Positions 57,045 through 64,000 of a stretch of 64,000 nucleotides of DNA are shown piece after piece (within the stretch, counting starts at the first letter, position 1; each line of letters begins with the position of its first letter). The stretch is from Nocardia arizonensis (GTDB lineage Bacteria > Actinomycetota > Actinomycetes > Mycobacteriales > Mycobacteriaceae), in NCBI RefSeq assembly GCF_001310275.1, contig NZ_LGYZ01000006.1:1-64000 (forward strand). Reading direction: 5' to 3'. The notes under the pieces were generated by a model. It was given only the letters and a program-made list of their open reading frames with translations, searched no databases and was not told the DNA's origin. Both the position numbers and the translations under genes were made by a program.

Positions 57045-58442
57045 TTAGTCGTCGCCAGGCAGGACGAGAGGCGTGCGCTGTTCGCGCCGGAACGGAATGG
57101 ACAGGACGAGCACGATCGCCAGCAGCGTCAGCGCGCCGACGGCGCCGGCGAGCCCGACCCGTCGCGGCCACGGACTCACGTACGGCGGCGGCGTCGGCCC
57201 CGCGATCGCGACGCCGTGGGCCGGATCCTGTGCCGCGGCGGGCGGCACGACGGCGGTGAGTGCGGCGAGCGGGTCGATCAGGCCCGCGCCGATCCGGGAG
57301 TCGCGCCCACTGCCGGGGCCGTGGGCGGTGCGGGTGATGCGTTCCATCACTTGCCGGGCCGACAGGTCGGGAAACCGGGCGCGCACCAGCGCGGCCAGAC
57401 CGGCGACGTAGGCGCTGGCGAAGCTGGTGCCGTTCACCGGAGCCACCTGCCCGTCGGCCTGCGGGGTGCCGTTGACCAATCCGGTGCCGCCCGGCTTGCT
57501 GTCCAGCGACATCAGATTGCTGCCCGGCGCGGCCACCGAGACCCACGGTCCGTACAGCGTGAACGGTGAGGGCGAACCGTCGGGTTCGATCGAGGCCACC
57601 GACAGCACATAGGGCGCGAACCAGGCGGGTGTCGCGACCGTGCCCACCGCATTCCAGCCTGCGGTGCCGTTCTGTTCCTTGCACGCACCCTGCTGTTGCA
57701 CATTGCCCGCCGCCACCACCACGACGACATTGCGTTCGAAGGCGTACTGCAGCGACGCGCCGAGCGCGCGGTCGACGGCGTCGGTGCCCGCAGGCCTGCA
57801 CGACACCGCGGAGATGTTGATGACCGTCGCGCCGCTGTCGACCGCGTGCACCACCGCGTTGGCGAGGCTGTCGACGGTGCCGTAGCCACCCGCCGACATG
57901 CCGCCCGGATCGTCCCCGGCGCGGCTGCGGTTCTTCGCTTCGTAGGCCAGGCTGGTCTGGCGCACGGTGAGGATCTCCGCCGCGGGCGCGACGCCGGAGA
58001 ACCCGTCGCTGCCGTCGGGCGCAGGCCGTCCTGCGATGATGCCGGCGACCAGCGTGCCGTGCCCGTCGCAGTCGGCGGTGCCGTCGGAATCGGCGACGTA
58101 GTCGCCGCCGGGCCGGACCGACAGCCGCGGATGCGCGGTGACGCCGGTGTCGATCACCGCGACGGTCTGGCCCTCGCCCCGGCTGAACCGCCAAGCATCG
58201 GCGAGACCGAGCACCTTCTGGACGGCGGGGATGCCGGTCGGCGCCGGCCCGCTCCAGATCGGTTGCGAGCACAGCAGTCGCTGCTCGGCCGGTTCCGGCG
58301 GCGCCACCGGCGCTGTCGTGTTCAGTGCGCCCGGATCGACCACCGGCGGCGGCACCCCGAGCGCGGCACCGGCAGGCCCGGCCACCAGTGCCATGGTCAC
58401 GGCGGCGACGACAACCGACCGCGGGGCCGGGAACTCACGCAT
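57045..58442 (-). CDS. mycP: MycP, membrane-anchored subtilisin-like mycosin
   Basis: 465 residues. An N-terminal signal segment (VVVAAVTMALVAGPAGAALG), the subtilase triad Asp in VAVIDTGVT (about 97), His in DGHGTLVAG (about 126) and Ser in NGTSFASAYVAG (about 338), and a C-terminal membrane anchor (LAGAVGALTLLAIVLVLSIP). Mycosins stabilise the ESX membrane complex and can process exported substrates such as EspB. Start overlaps the eccD stop by eight bases. Confidence 0.95.
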   Translation of the reverse strand: MREFPAPRSVVVAAVTMALVAGPAGAALGVPPPVVDPGALNTTAPVAPPEPAEQRLLCSQPIWSGPAPTGIPAVQKVLGLADAWRFSRGEGQTVAVIDTGVTAHPRLSVRPGGDYVADSDGTADCDGHGTLVAGIIAGRPAPDGSDGFSGVAPAAEILTVRQTSLAYEAKNRSRAGDDPGGMSAGGYGTVDSLANAVVHAVDSGATVINISAVSCRPAGTDAVDRALGASLQYAFERNVVVVVAAGNVQQQGACKEQNGTAGWNAVGTVATPAWFAPYVLSVASIEPDGSPSPFTLYGPWVSVAAPGSNLMSLDSKPGGTGLVNGTPQADGQVAPVNGTSFASAYVAGLAALVRARFPDLSARQVMERITRTAHGPGSGRDSRIGAGLIDPLAALTAVVPPAAAQDPAHGVAIAGPTPPPYVSPWPRRVGLAGAVGALTLLAIVLVLSIPFRREQRTPLVLPGDD

Positions 58443-59889
58443 TGCGGGCCATGGCGTAGATGTCGATGATCCAGAACACGAGCGGGCCGATCACACAGAT
58501 GAGGACGTATTCGACGATCTCGCCCGCCCGCTGCACGACCGGCGACACCTCCATGTTCGGGCCTGCCACCCCGATGACCATCGCCAGCCCCGCGACCACC
58601 AGCAGCACGCCCGCGGCGGGCAGCGCCAGCTCCGGTATCCGCAGACCCCACAGCACGCACGGCACGATCAGCGCCGCGCAGCCACCGGCCACCAGCACCG
58701 CCGCCTGGGTCAGATCGGCGAACGCCCGTCCGCGCCGGGCGAGCACGACACCGACCGCACCGGCCAGCAGCGCGCACTGCCAGCGGTGCTCGGTCGCCGC
58801 CGCGACGACCATGATCGTCGCGAGCACGGCGACGCCGACGATGCCGAAGATCATCCCGGACTGGTAGTCGTTGGCCGTTCTCGACCGTTCGCCGAGCCCG
58901 GCCGCCGACGGAATGGCCGTGGCGCCGATCGCACCGATGCCTTCGATGGTCGGGCGTGGCTCGTGGTCGCGCGGATCGATTGCCCCACCCGCCGTCGGCA
59001 CCGGGGGCACCGGGAGCCGCGCGGACGCCACCGCGATCCGCGGGGCCAGCGTGATGGCGAGCAGCGCGAACACGATCACCCCGGCCGCGACCTTGGCGGG
59101 TGCCGCGTCCCAGATCGTCACCACGCCCGTCGTGGCGACGCCGAACGTCGCGACCGTCATCACGGCGGTGAACATCGTCGGTCGAACGGGTACCGTCCGC
59201 GCGGCGATCACGGCGAGCAACAGCGTGGTGGCACAGCCGAGCAGCACATGCGGCGCGCCGGGCACCCCCGGCACGAAAGCCGCTGCGCCCGTTCCCATCA
59301 GCAGCAAACCGCACAGCGCGAGGACGGTGGCCGCGGCCCCCGCCTCGTATTTGCGCACCACCAGCGCGCTGCCGCCGAGGATCACCGCACCGATGCCGGC
59401 ACCGGCCGCCCCGGCCACGATGCCCCAGCCGAGCGCCGCCGCATACAGCAGCAGCGCACAGGAACCGGCCACGGCCGCGATCGCGCCCGCCATGCCTGCG
59501 CGTCCCGCCGACTCGCCGGTCCACCCGGGAAAGGAATCGTCGGTGAGCCGGGCGACCGCATCGATCACATCGTCGAACAGGGGCGGTGATTCGACCGAGT
59601 CCACCGCGCGCAGCACCAGCAGATCGCCGTCGAACACCTCGGCCTCGGCCAGTGTGCGATCCGGGTCGATCGCGGTCTGGCCGAGCCGGGACAAGGTCCA
59701 GTGCCGGGCCGCGAGTGGCCCGTTGTCCTCGTGTTCGGACAGGTCGGGATTGCGGGAAGCGATGAGCGCCACCAGGTCTGGCGTGATATTCGCGATCGGG
59801 ATGGTGGCGGGCAACACCACATCCATCTGGGTGTTGTCACCGATCACCGAAATCCGGCACAGCTGCGGCTCGATCGCCGTGGACTCCAT
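58435..59889 (-). CDS. eccD: EccD, polytopic ESX membrane channel component
   Basis: 484 residues from the ATG at 59889; the frame is open further upstream, but MESTAIEPQLCRISVIGDNT is the expected start. Residues ~10-90 form the ubiquitin-like cytosolic domain (CRISVIGDNTQMDVVLPATI), followed by about 11 transmembrane segments, starting with AGAIAAVAGSCALLLYAAAL and ending in VLICVIGPLVFWIIDIYAM. EccD dimers form the inner-membrane vestibule of the ESX complex. First gene of the minus-strand core operon eccD-mycP-eccC. Confidence 0.93.
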   Translation of the reverse strand: MESTAIEPQLCRISVIGDNTQMDVVLPATIPIANITPDLVALIASRNPDLSEHEDNGPLAARHWTLSRLGQTAIDPDRTLAEAEVFDGDLLVLRAVDSVESPPLFDDVIDAVARLTDDSFPGWTGESAGRAGMAGAIAAVAGSCALLLYAAALGWGIVAGAAGAGIGAVILGGSALVVRKYEAGAAATVLALCGLLLMGTGAAAFVPGVPGAPHVLLGCATTLLLAVIAARTVPVRPTMFTAVMTVATFGVATTGVVTIWDAAPAKVAAGVIVFALLAITLAPRIAVASARLPVPPVPTAGGAIDPRDHEPRPTIEGIGAIGATAIPSAAGLGERSRTANDYQSGMIFGIVGVAVLATIMVVAAATEHRWQCALLAGAVGVVLARRGRAFADLTQAAVLVAGGCAALIVPCVLWGLRIPELALPAAGVLLVVAGLAMVIGVAGPNMEVSPVVQRAGEIVEYVLICVIGPLVFWIIDIYAMARNA

Positions 59890-60089
59890 CACCTTCGGGA
59901 AACTAACAACGGCACCGTGACCTCGGCTCGGTGCGCGCGGTCGAGTTTCCTTTGTTGTAACCCTGGACGGGCCGCGACATGGGATTCCGTGACGCGGGCC
60001 GCGTCGTACGGTTAAGCGACAGTGAATGCCGAGTACGCGCCATCGCGGTCGCCGAGCCACCGTGGCGCGGCTCGGTTAGGTTGCGCGGC
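59890..60089. promoter_or_regulatory. Divergent eccD/eccA intergenic region
   Basis: About 200 bases between outward-facing core operons. It must contain promoters for both. It has TTGTTGTAAC and GTACGGTTAAGCGAC stretches with lower G+C than their surroundings, but I cannot fix a -35/-10 pair. Confidence 0.4.
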
Positions 60090-61907
60090 ATGTCAGCGAT
60101 TCGGCAAGCACAACAGGTGTTCGACGCGGGCGTACTGTCGTTGGGTTTGATGGTCGACGGCCAGCAGGCCACCAAGAACCTCGAGTACGCCAAGGTGGCC
60201 TTCCGCCGGGCCACTGAGCTGGACCCGGACATGTGTGACGCGTGGCTGGGTCGCCTCGCCGCGGGCGACGCGACCGAGGAGGTGCTCCGGCAGCTGCACC
60301 GCACCTCGACCACCTCGCTGATGCGCGAGCAGCGTCGGCTCGGGTTGCCGCCGCGCCAGCTGGCGGGCCGTTTCCAGATCGGCCAGTACATCGACTATCC
60401 GGTCGCCGGTCTCACCGAGATCTGGCTCGCGCGGGCCATGCGCCTGCTGGAGGACAAGCAGTTCGACGAGGCCGAGCAGATCCTGGACGAGCTGGACGAG
60501 CGCCGCGCCAAGCTCACCGACGACCCCGACCGCGCCCTCGACGACCGGGCCTGCGCCTACGCCCGTGGCGTCCTGTATTTCACCGCGCAGCTGTGGCCCG
60601 ATGTGATGGCGGTGCTGGCGGGCTCGGCCGAATGGCAGGACCAGTTCATGGCCGTGGGCGCCCACGTCATGGTCGGCACCGCCTGCGCGCACCTCGGCCT
60701 GTTCGGTGAGGCGACGCGCAGGCTCGAACAGGCCGAGCGCGGCCCGATTCCGGCGGCACGCACCGCGGCGATGTACTGCCGCGGCCTCGCCCTGCGCGAA
60801 CAGGGCAACGAGGACGAGGCCCGCGCCCTGTTCGAGACCGTGTACAGCCAGGTGCCCGGTTTCGCCGCGAACTCGCGGGCGATGAGCGACCCGACGTTCC
60901 GGATCGTGGTCACCACCCGTGAACAGATCGAATCCCGCACCAGCCGTTGGGATCCCGAGACCGCGCCGTCGCTGGCCGAGGCGGCCGAGCAGGAACATCA
61001 GGACCGGGCCGAACAGGTGCTGGCGTCGGCGCGCGCCGAACTGGATGCCCAGATCGGTTTGGCCGCGGTCAAGGTGCAGGTCGACAAGCTGCAATCGTCG
61101 GCGACCATGGCCAAGATCCGGGCCGAAAAGGGTCTCAACAGCGTGCCGCGCGGGCAGCATCTCGCGTTCACCGGCCCGCCCGGTACCGGCAAGACCACCA
61201 TCGCCCGTGTGGTCGCCAAGATCTACTGCGGTCTCGGGTTGCTCAAGACCGACAAGGTGGTGGAGGCCAAACGGTCCGATTTCGTCGGCCAGCACCTCGG
61301 TTCGACGGCGATCAAGACGAACGCGCTGATCGACTCGGCGATGGACGGCGTGCTGTTCGTCGACGAGGCGTACACGCTGATCCAGGCGGGCCTGTCCGGT
61401 GGTGACGCGTTCGGCCGGGAAGCGGTGGACACCCTGCTCGCGCGGATGGAGAACGACCGCGACCGGCTGGTGGTGATCATCGCCGGCTACGACGGCGAGA
61501 TCGACCGGTTCCTCGCCAGCAACGACGGCCTCGCCTCCCGGTTCGCCAAACGCGTGAAGTTCGACTCGTACTCGCCCGAAGAGCTCTGCGACATCGGCAG
61601 ATTCATCGCCCGCAAACGCGACTCCTCGGTCTCGGAGGACGCCGTCGACATTCTGCGCGCCGCGTGCGCCGAGCTGTACGCGGCCGAGCGCACCGACCAG
61701 AGTGGCCTGCCGCGCCGCGGTGTCGATCTCGCCGGCAACGGCCGCTTCATCCGCAATGTGATCGAAACGGCCGAGGAGGAACGGGAATACCGCCTGGCCA
61801 TGGACGAATCGCTCGACCCGCGGTCGCTCGACGAGGTGACCTTGATGCGCATCGAAGCCGACGACATGCGCAAGGCGCTGGAAATGGTGCTCGCCACGCT
61901 GAGCTGA
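60090..61907 (+). CDS. eccA: EccA, cytosolic AAA+ ATPase of the ESX system
   Basis: 605 residues from the ATG at 60090, which begins SAIRQAQQVFDAGVLSLG; the longer open frame lacks a ribosome site. The N-terminal ~290 residues are TPR-like helical pairs. The CbbX-type AAA+ domain has Walker A GPPGTGKTT (362-370) and Walker B GVLFVDEAYTL (about 421). EccA is thought to dissociate EspG from PE/PPE substrates, which fits the three EspG-type genes here. Confidence 0.94.
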   Translation: MSAIRQAQQVFDAGVLSLGLMVDGQQATKNLEYAKVAFRRATELDPDMCDAWLGRLAAGDATEEVLRQLHRTSTTSLMREQRRLGLPPRQLAGRFQIGQYIDYPVAGLTEIWLARAMRLLEDKQFDEAEQILDELDERRAKLTDDPDRALDDRACAYARGVLYFTAQLWPDVMAVLAGSAEWQDQFMAVGAHVMVGTACAHLGLFGEATRRLEQAERGPIPAARTAAMYCRGLALREQGNEDEARALFETVYSQVPGFAANSRAMSDPTFRIVVTTREQIESRTSRWDPETAPSLAEAAEQEHQDRAEQVLASARAELDAQIGLAAVKVQVDKLQSSATMAKIRAEKGLNSVPRGQHLAFTGPPGTGKTTIARVVAKIYCGLGLLKTDKVVEAKRSDFVGQHLGSTAIKTNALIDSAMDGVLFVDEAYTLIQAGLSGGDAFGREAVDTLLARMENDRDRLVVIIAGYDGEIDRFLASNDGLASRFAKRVKFDSYSPEELCDIGRFIARKRDSSVSEDAVDILRAACAELYAAERTDQSGLPRRGVDLAGNGRFIRNVIETAEEEREYRLAMDESLDPRSLDEVTLMRIEADDMRKALEMVLATLS

Positions 61908-61935
61908 GCTGCCGGACAGCTCGAGGAGAGAGCCC

Positions 61936-62769
61936 GTGAAGATCAATCGTGCGATGCGCCTGGGAATCTGCGCGACGGTACTGATGGTGGCTGCGACCGC
62001 GGCCTGTGGCGGTGCCGAGCAGAAATCGGCACTGGAGAACGCCAGGGGCGGCACGCTGACCATCGGCATCAAATTCGACCAGCCGGGTCTCGGCCTGCGT
62101 GTCGCCGACGGCATCTACCGCGGTTTCGACGTCGATGTCGCCGAGTATGTCGCGGACAAGCTCGGTGTGCGCCCGGAGAGCATCACCTTCAAGGAAACGC
62201 CATCGGCCCAGCGCGAGAGCATGATCGAGAGCGGGCAGGTCGACTTCGTCGTCGCCACCTACTCGATCAACGACAAGCGCAAGGACCGGGTCGATTTCGC
62301 AGGCCCCTACTACGTGGCAGGTCAGGACCTGCTCGTTCAGGCTGCCGATACCGACATCACCGGCCCGCATTCACTGTTCGCCGGCAAGCGGGTCTGCTCG
62401 GTGACGGGCTCGACCCCGGCGCTGTACATCGAGCGGAACTTCCCGCGGACGCGGGTCCAGACCTACGACTCGTACTCGCTGTGCGTGGAGGCACTGCGCA
62501 CAGGCGCGGTCGACGCGGTCACCACCGACAACGTGATCCTCGCCGGTTACGCGGCCCAGTCGCCAGGCCGGTTCAAACTGGTGAACAAGACTTTCACCAC
62601 CGAGAAATACGGCATCGGCCTGAAAAAGGGCGACACCGAACTGCGCCGCACCATCAACGACGCCATCGAAGCGATGATCCTCGACGGCTCCTGGCAGGCC
62701 GCCCAGGAGAAGTCCTTCGCGGGCACCGGTTTCGTCGTCCCACAGCCACCCCTCGTAGACCACTACTGA
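61936..62769 (+). CDS. Glutamate-type ABC transporter solute-binding lipoprotein
   Basis: 277 residues, GTG behind GAGGAGAG. Lipoprotein signal with lipobox Cys24 (VAATAACGG). The mature part is a type 3 solute-binding protein (GTLTIGIKFDQPGLG start, RGFDVDVAEYVADKLG, YSINDKRKDRVDFAGPYY), the arrangement of actinobacterial GluB-type glutamate-binding proteins. No permease or ATPase gene follows, so it would need partners elsewhere. Gap from eccA is 28 bases; the association with the ESX system may be only positional. Confidence 0.88.
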   Translation: MKINRAMRLGICATVLMVAATAACGGAEQKSALENARGGTLTIGIKFDQPGLGLRVADGIYRGFDVDVAEYVADKLGVRPESITFKETPSAQRESMIESGQVDFVVATYSINDKRKDRVDFAGPYYVAGQDLLVQAADTDITGPHSLFAGKRVCSVTGSTPALYIERNFPRTRVQTYDSYSLCVEALRTGAVDAVTTDNVILAGYAAQSPGRFKLVNKTFTTEKYGIGLKKGDTELRRTINDAIEAMILDGSWQAAQEKSFAGTGFVVPQPPLVDHY

Positions 62770-63887
62770 CCAGCGGTGGATCGGGGTGGTGCGGCATGCC
62801 GGGAATGGAACAAGTGGTGGACCAACCACGACGCAGTCGTCGGAGGCACGTCGTATCTCCCGGCAAAGCCGCCGAGGGAAAGCGGATCCACCGGCTCGAA
62901 GCCGATCCCCGAACAGCGCCGGTCGTGCGACGCATCTACCACGAATACCTCTCCGGTTTCGGCATGGAAATCGAGCCCATCGTCCAAGCCGAGGGCGCGG
63001 CGGTAGGCGACGAACCGGGAATTCAGGCGCTGGCAGCCGATCCGCAGGCCGCGCTCGGACGGCCAAGCCGCGGGGTTCCCGTCGGCCCCGAGCAGCGGCC
63101 GGACCTCGGCGAACCATTCGTCGAGGACATCGACGGTCCAGTCCCACATAGTCAGGACACCGCGTCGTTTCGGCGGCGATCCCTTCTTGGCCTTGCCGAA
63201 CCGGACCTGGCAGTAGCCGAACTGCTTGAACTGGGGAGCGTGCGGGTTGGTGCCGAAGTCTGCGGCATCCAGCATTCGAGTTTCGTTGCGCCGCAACCCG
63301 AATGCGTAGGCGGTCTTGAACATGGTGGCGTCCCGGAAAGCAGGTAGCCAGCCTTTTCGGCCGAACGCCCGGATGCGGGCGACTTCGTCGTCGCAGTGGG
63401 CGAAGAACGCGTGCAGCTCGGCCTTGGTGAATGCTCGCTTCTTCGGATCGGATTCGTTGTCCTGGACGTGGGCGGCGGTGTTCCACTCGTGCACCACCTG
63501 GACCGGGTGCGTGCCGAACCGGTCCTCGCAGGTGACCGGCCACTGATAGAGCGGGTCGGTGACGAAGTGGCAGAACGCCCGGATCGCCTCGGAGTAGGAG
63601 CGGATCGTCGTCCGCTTCAGCTCGCGCAGCGACCGCAGGTCACCCAGCCATTCATCGACCATCGCCGGACTCCACTGCCACGGAAACGCGTTCACGTAGG
63701 CGGCGAACGCCTTCACTGTGCGTTCCCGGCTTTCCACCGTGGTGCGGGCCAGATTCCGGGCCAACTGCTGATTCGCGAAGCCCGACAGCATCGCCTCGAA
63801 CACCTGCTCCTCCGGCCGCAGCAGCGACACCCCATCGACCAGGTGCAGCCGTGCCGCACCCGGCACCGAACCGCCGAAACCCGCCAA
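62763..63887 (-). pseudogene. Tyrosine-type integrase truncated inside its catalytic domain
   Basis: An open frame of 374 codons (TTG at 63887, other starts possible). The core-binding helices (QQLARNLARTTVESRERTVK) and the first catalytic Arg in YAFGLRRNETRMLD are clear, and the GKAKKGSPPKRRGVLTMW region is present. At GLDFH (about 62964) the family sequence stops; the HxxR, second His and Tyr nucleophile of such recombinases should follow, but the remaining ~67 codons are unrelated and lie over a serine-recombinase fragment on the other strand. The protein is almost certainly inactive. Confidence 0.7.
62859..62966 (+). pseudogene. Fragment of a serine recombinase gene
   Basis: One plus-strand frame reads PGKAAEGKRIHRLEADPRTA followed by PVVRRIYHEYLSGFGM, the recombinase-domain segment of large serine recombinases (family form: KAA.GKRLHRLEPDP.TAPVVRRIF.EYLAG.G). 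It has no catalytic domain and no start. Its right end coincides with the point where the minus-strand integrase loses homology. Confidence 0.7.
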
Positions 63888-63906
63888 ACCGGCCCACCTC
63901 CATCGG

Positions 63907-63941
63907 TCGCATCAGATGCGAGAAAGTCGCATCTGATGCGA
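63907..63941. promoter_or_regulatory. Two 15-bp palindromes 20 bp apart upstream of the integrase
   Basis: TCGCATCAGATGCGA at 63907-63921 and TCGCATCTGATGCGA at 63927-63941 are each 7-bp dyads around one central base, and are reverse complements of each other. The 20-bp spacing places them on nearly the same helix face. Suitable as an operator pair or as recombinase arm sites for the integrase starting at 63887. Confidence 0.7.
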
Positions 63942-64000
63942 GCCATGGCGGAACCCGCAGGCAGTTGCGTCAGACAGACCGCTTTGGGGCCTTCAGCCGT

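Noticed and set aside
63888..64000. tRNA gene as an integration target at the right edge
   Set aside because: No cloverleaf or TTCGA-type T arm can be built from the last 113 bases; only the palindromes stand out.

Overview
The window is high-GC actinobacterial DNA with GTG/ATG starts, tightly packed operons and overlapping stop/start codons. It carries a complete type VII (ESX) secretion locus with EccA, EccB, a fused EccC, EccD, EccE, mycosin, EspG proteins, a PE/PPE-like pair and WXG100 proteins. The gene set and protein style fit Nocardia or a close Nocardiaceae relative; the genus is an inference.

Layout. 1-1460: decayed coding DNA between two inverted 47-bp copies of the start of one gene; the left copy runs out of the window. 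1484-8090: two successive modules of secreted-substrate-like gene, EspG-like chaperone gene and YbaB/EbfC-like gene(s). 8194-12723: EspC-like protein, a Pro/Ala-rich protein, a PE/PPE-like pair, EspG and a WXG100 pair, closed by a strong hairpin terminator. 12775-17942: eccE (minus), divergent eccB, an unrecognised protein and two YbaB-like proteins. 18078-22315: MFS exporter, a small unknown protein and a two-component system. 22436-51501: an effector operon with a small WXG100-like protein, one uninterrupted 8390-residue protein, a 734-residue relative sharing its N-terminal domain, and a second small WXG100-like protein. 51524-59889 (minus): two accessory genes, eccC, mycP and eccD. 60090-62769: eccA and a glutamate-type solute-binding lipoprotein. 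62859-64000: a tyrosine integrase cut off inside its catalytic domain and fused head-on to a serine-recombinase fragment, with two 15-bp palindromes behind it.

The most striking object is the 8390-residue protein (23627-48799). I read in it a CpnT-type N-terminal T7SS domain, a Ser/Thr-rich linker, a SecA-like ATPase core, an Ala-rich coiled coil, six calpain-like protease units (five with Cys, His and Asp in place, one dead), an inactive DUF1023-like hydrolase segment, six further half-calpain ghost modules, an OTU protease domain, paired small modules and an unrecognised C-terminal domain. It looks like a giant polymorphic effector exported by the surrounding ESX machine and aimed at host or competitor proteins.

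Working model (inference): EccB/C/D/E with MycP form the membrane secretion complex, EccA and the EspG proteins handle the PE/PPE and EspB-like substrates, the YbaB-like proteins are co-opted accessory factors, and the small WXG100-like proteins pair with the two CpnT-type proteins for export.
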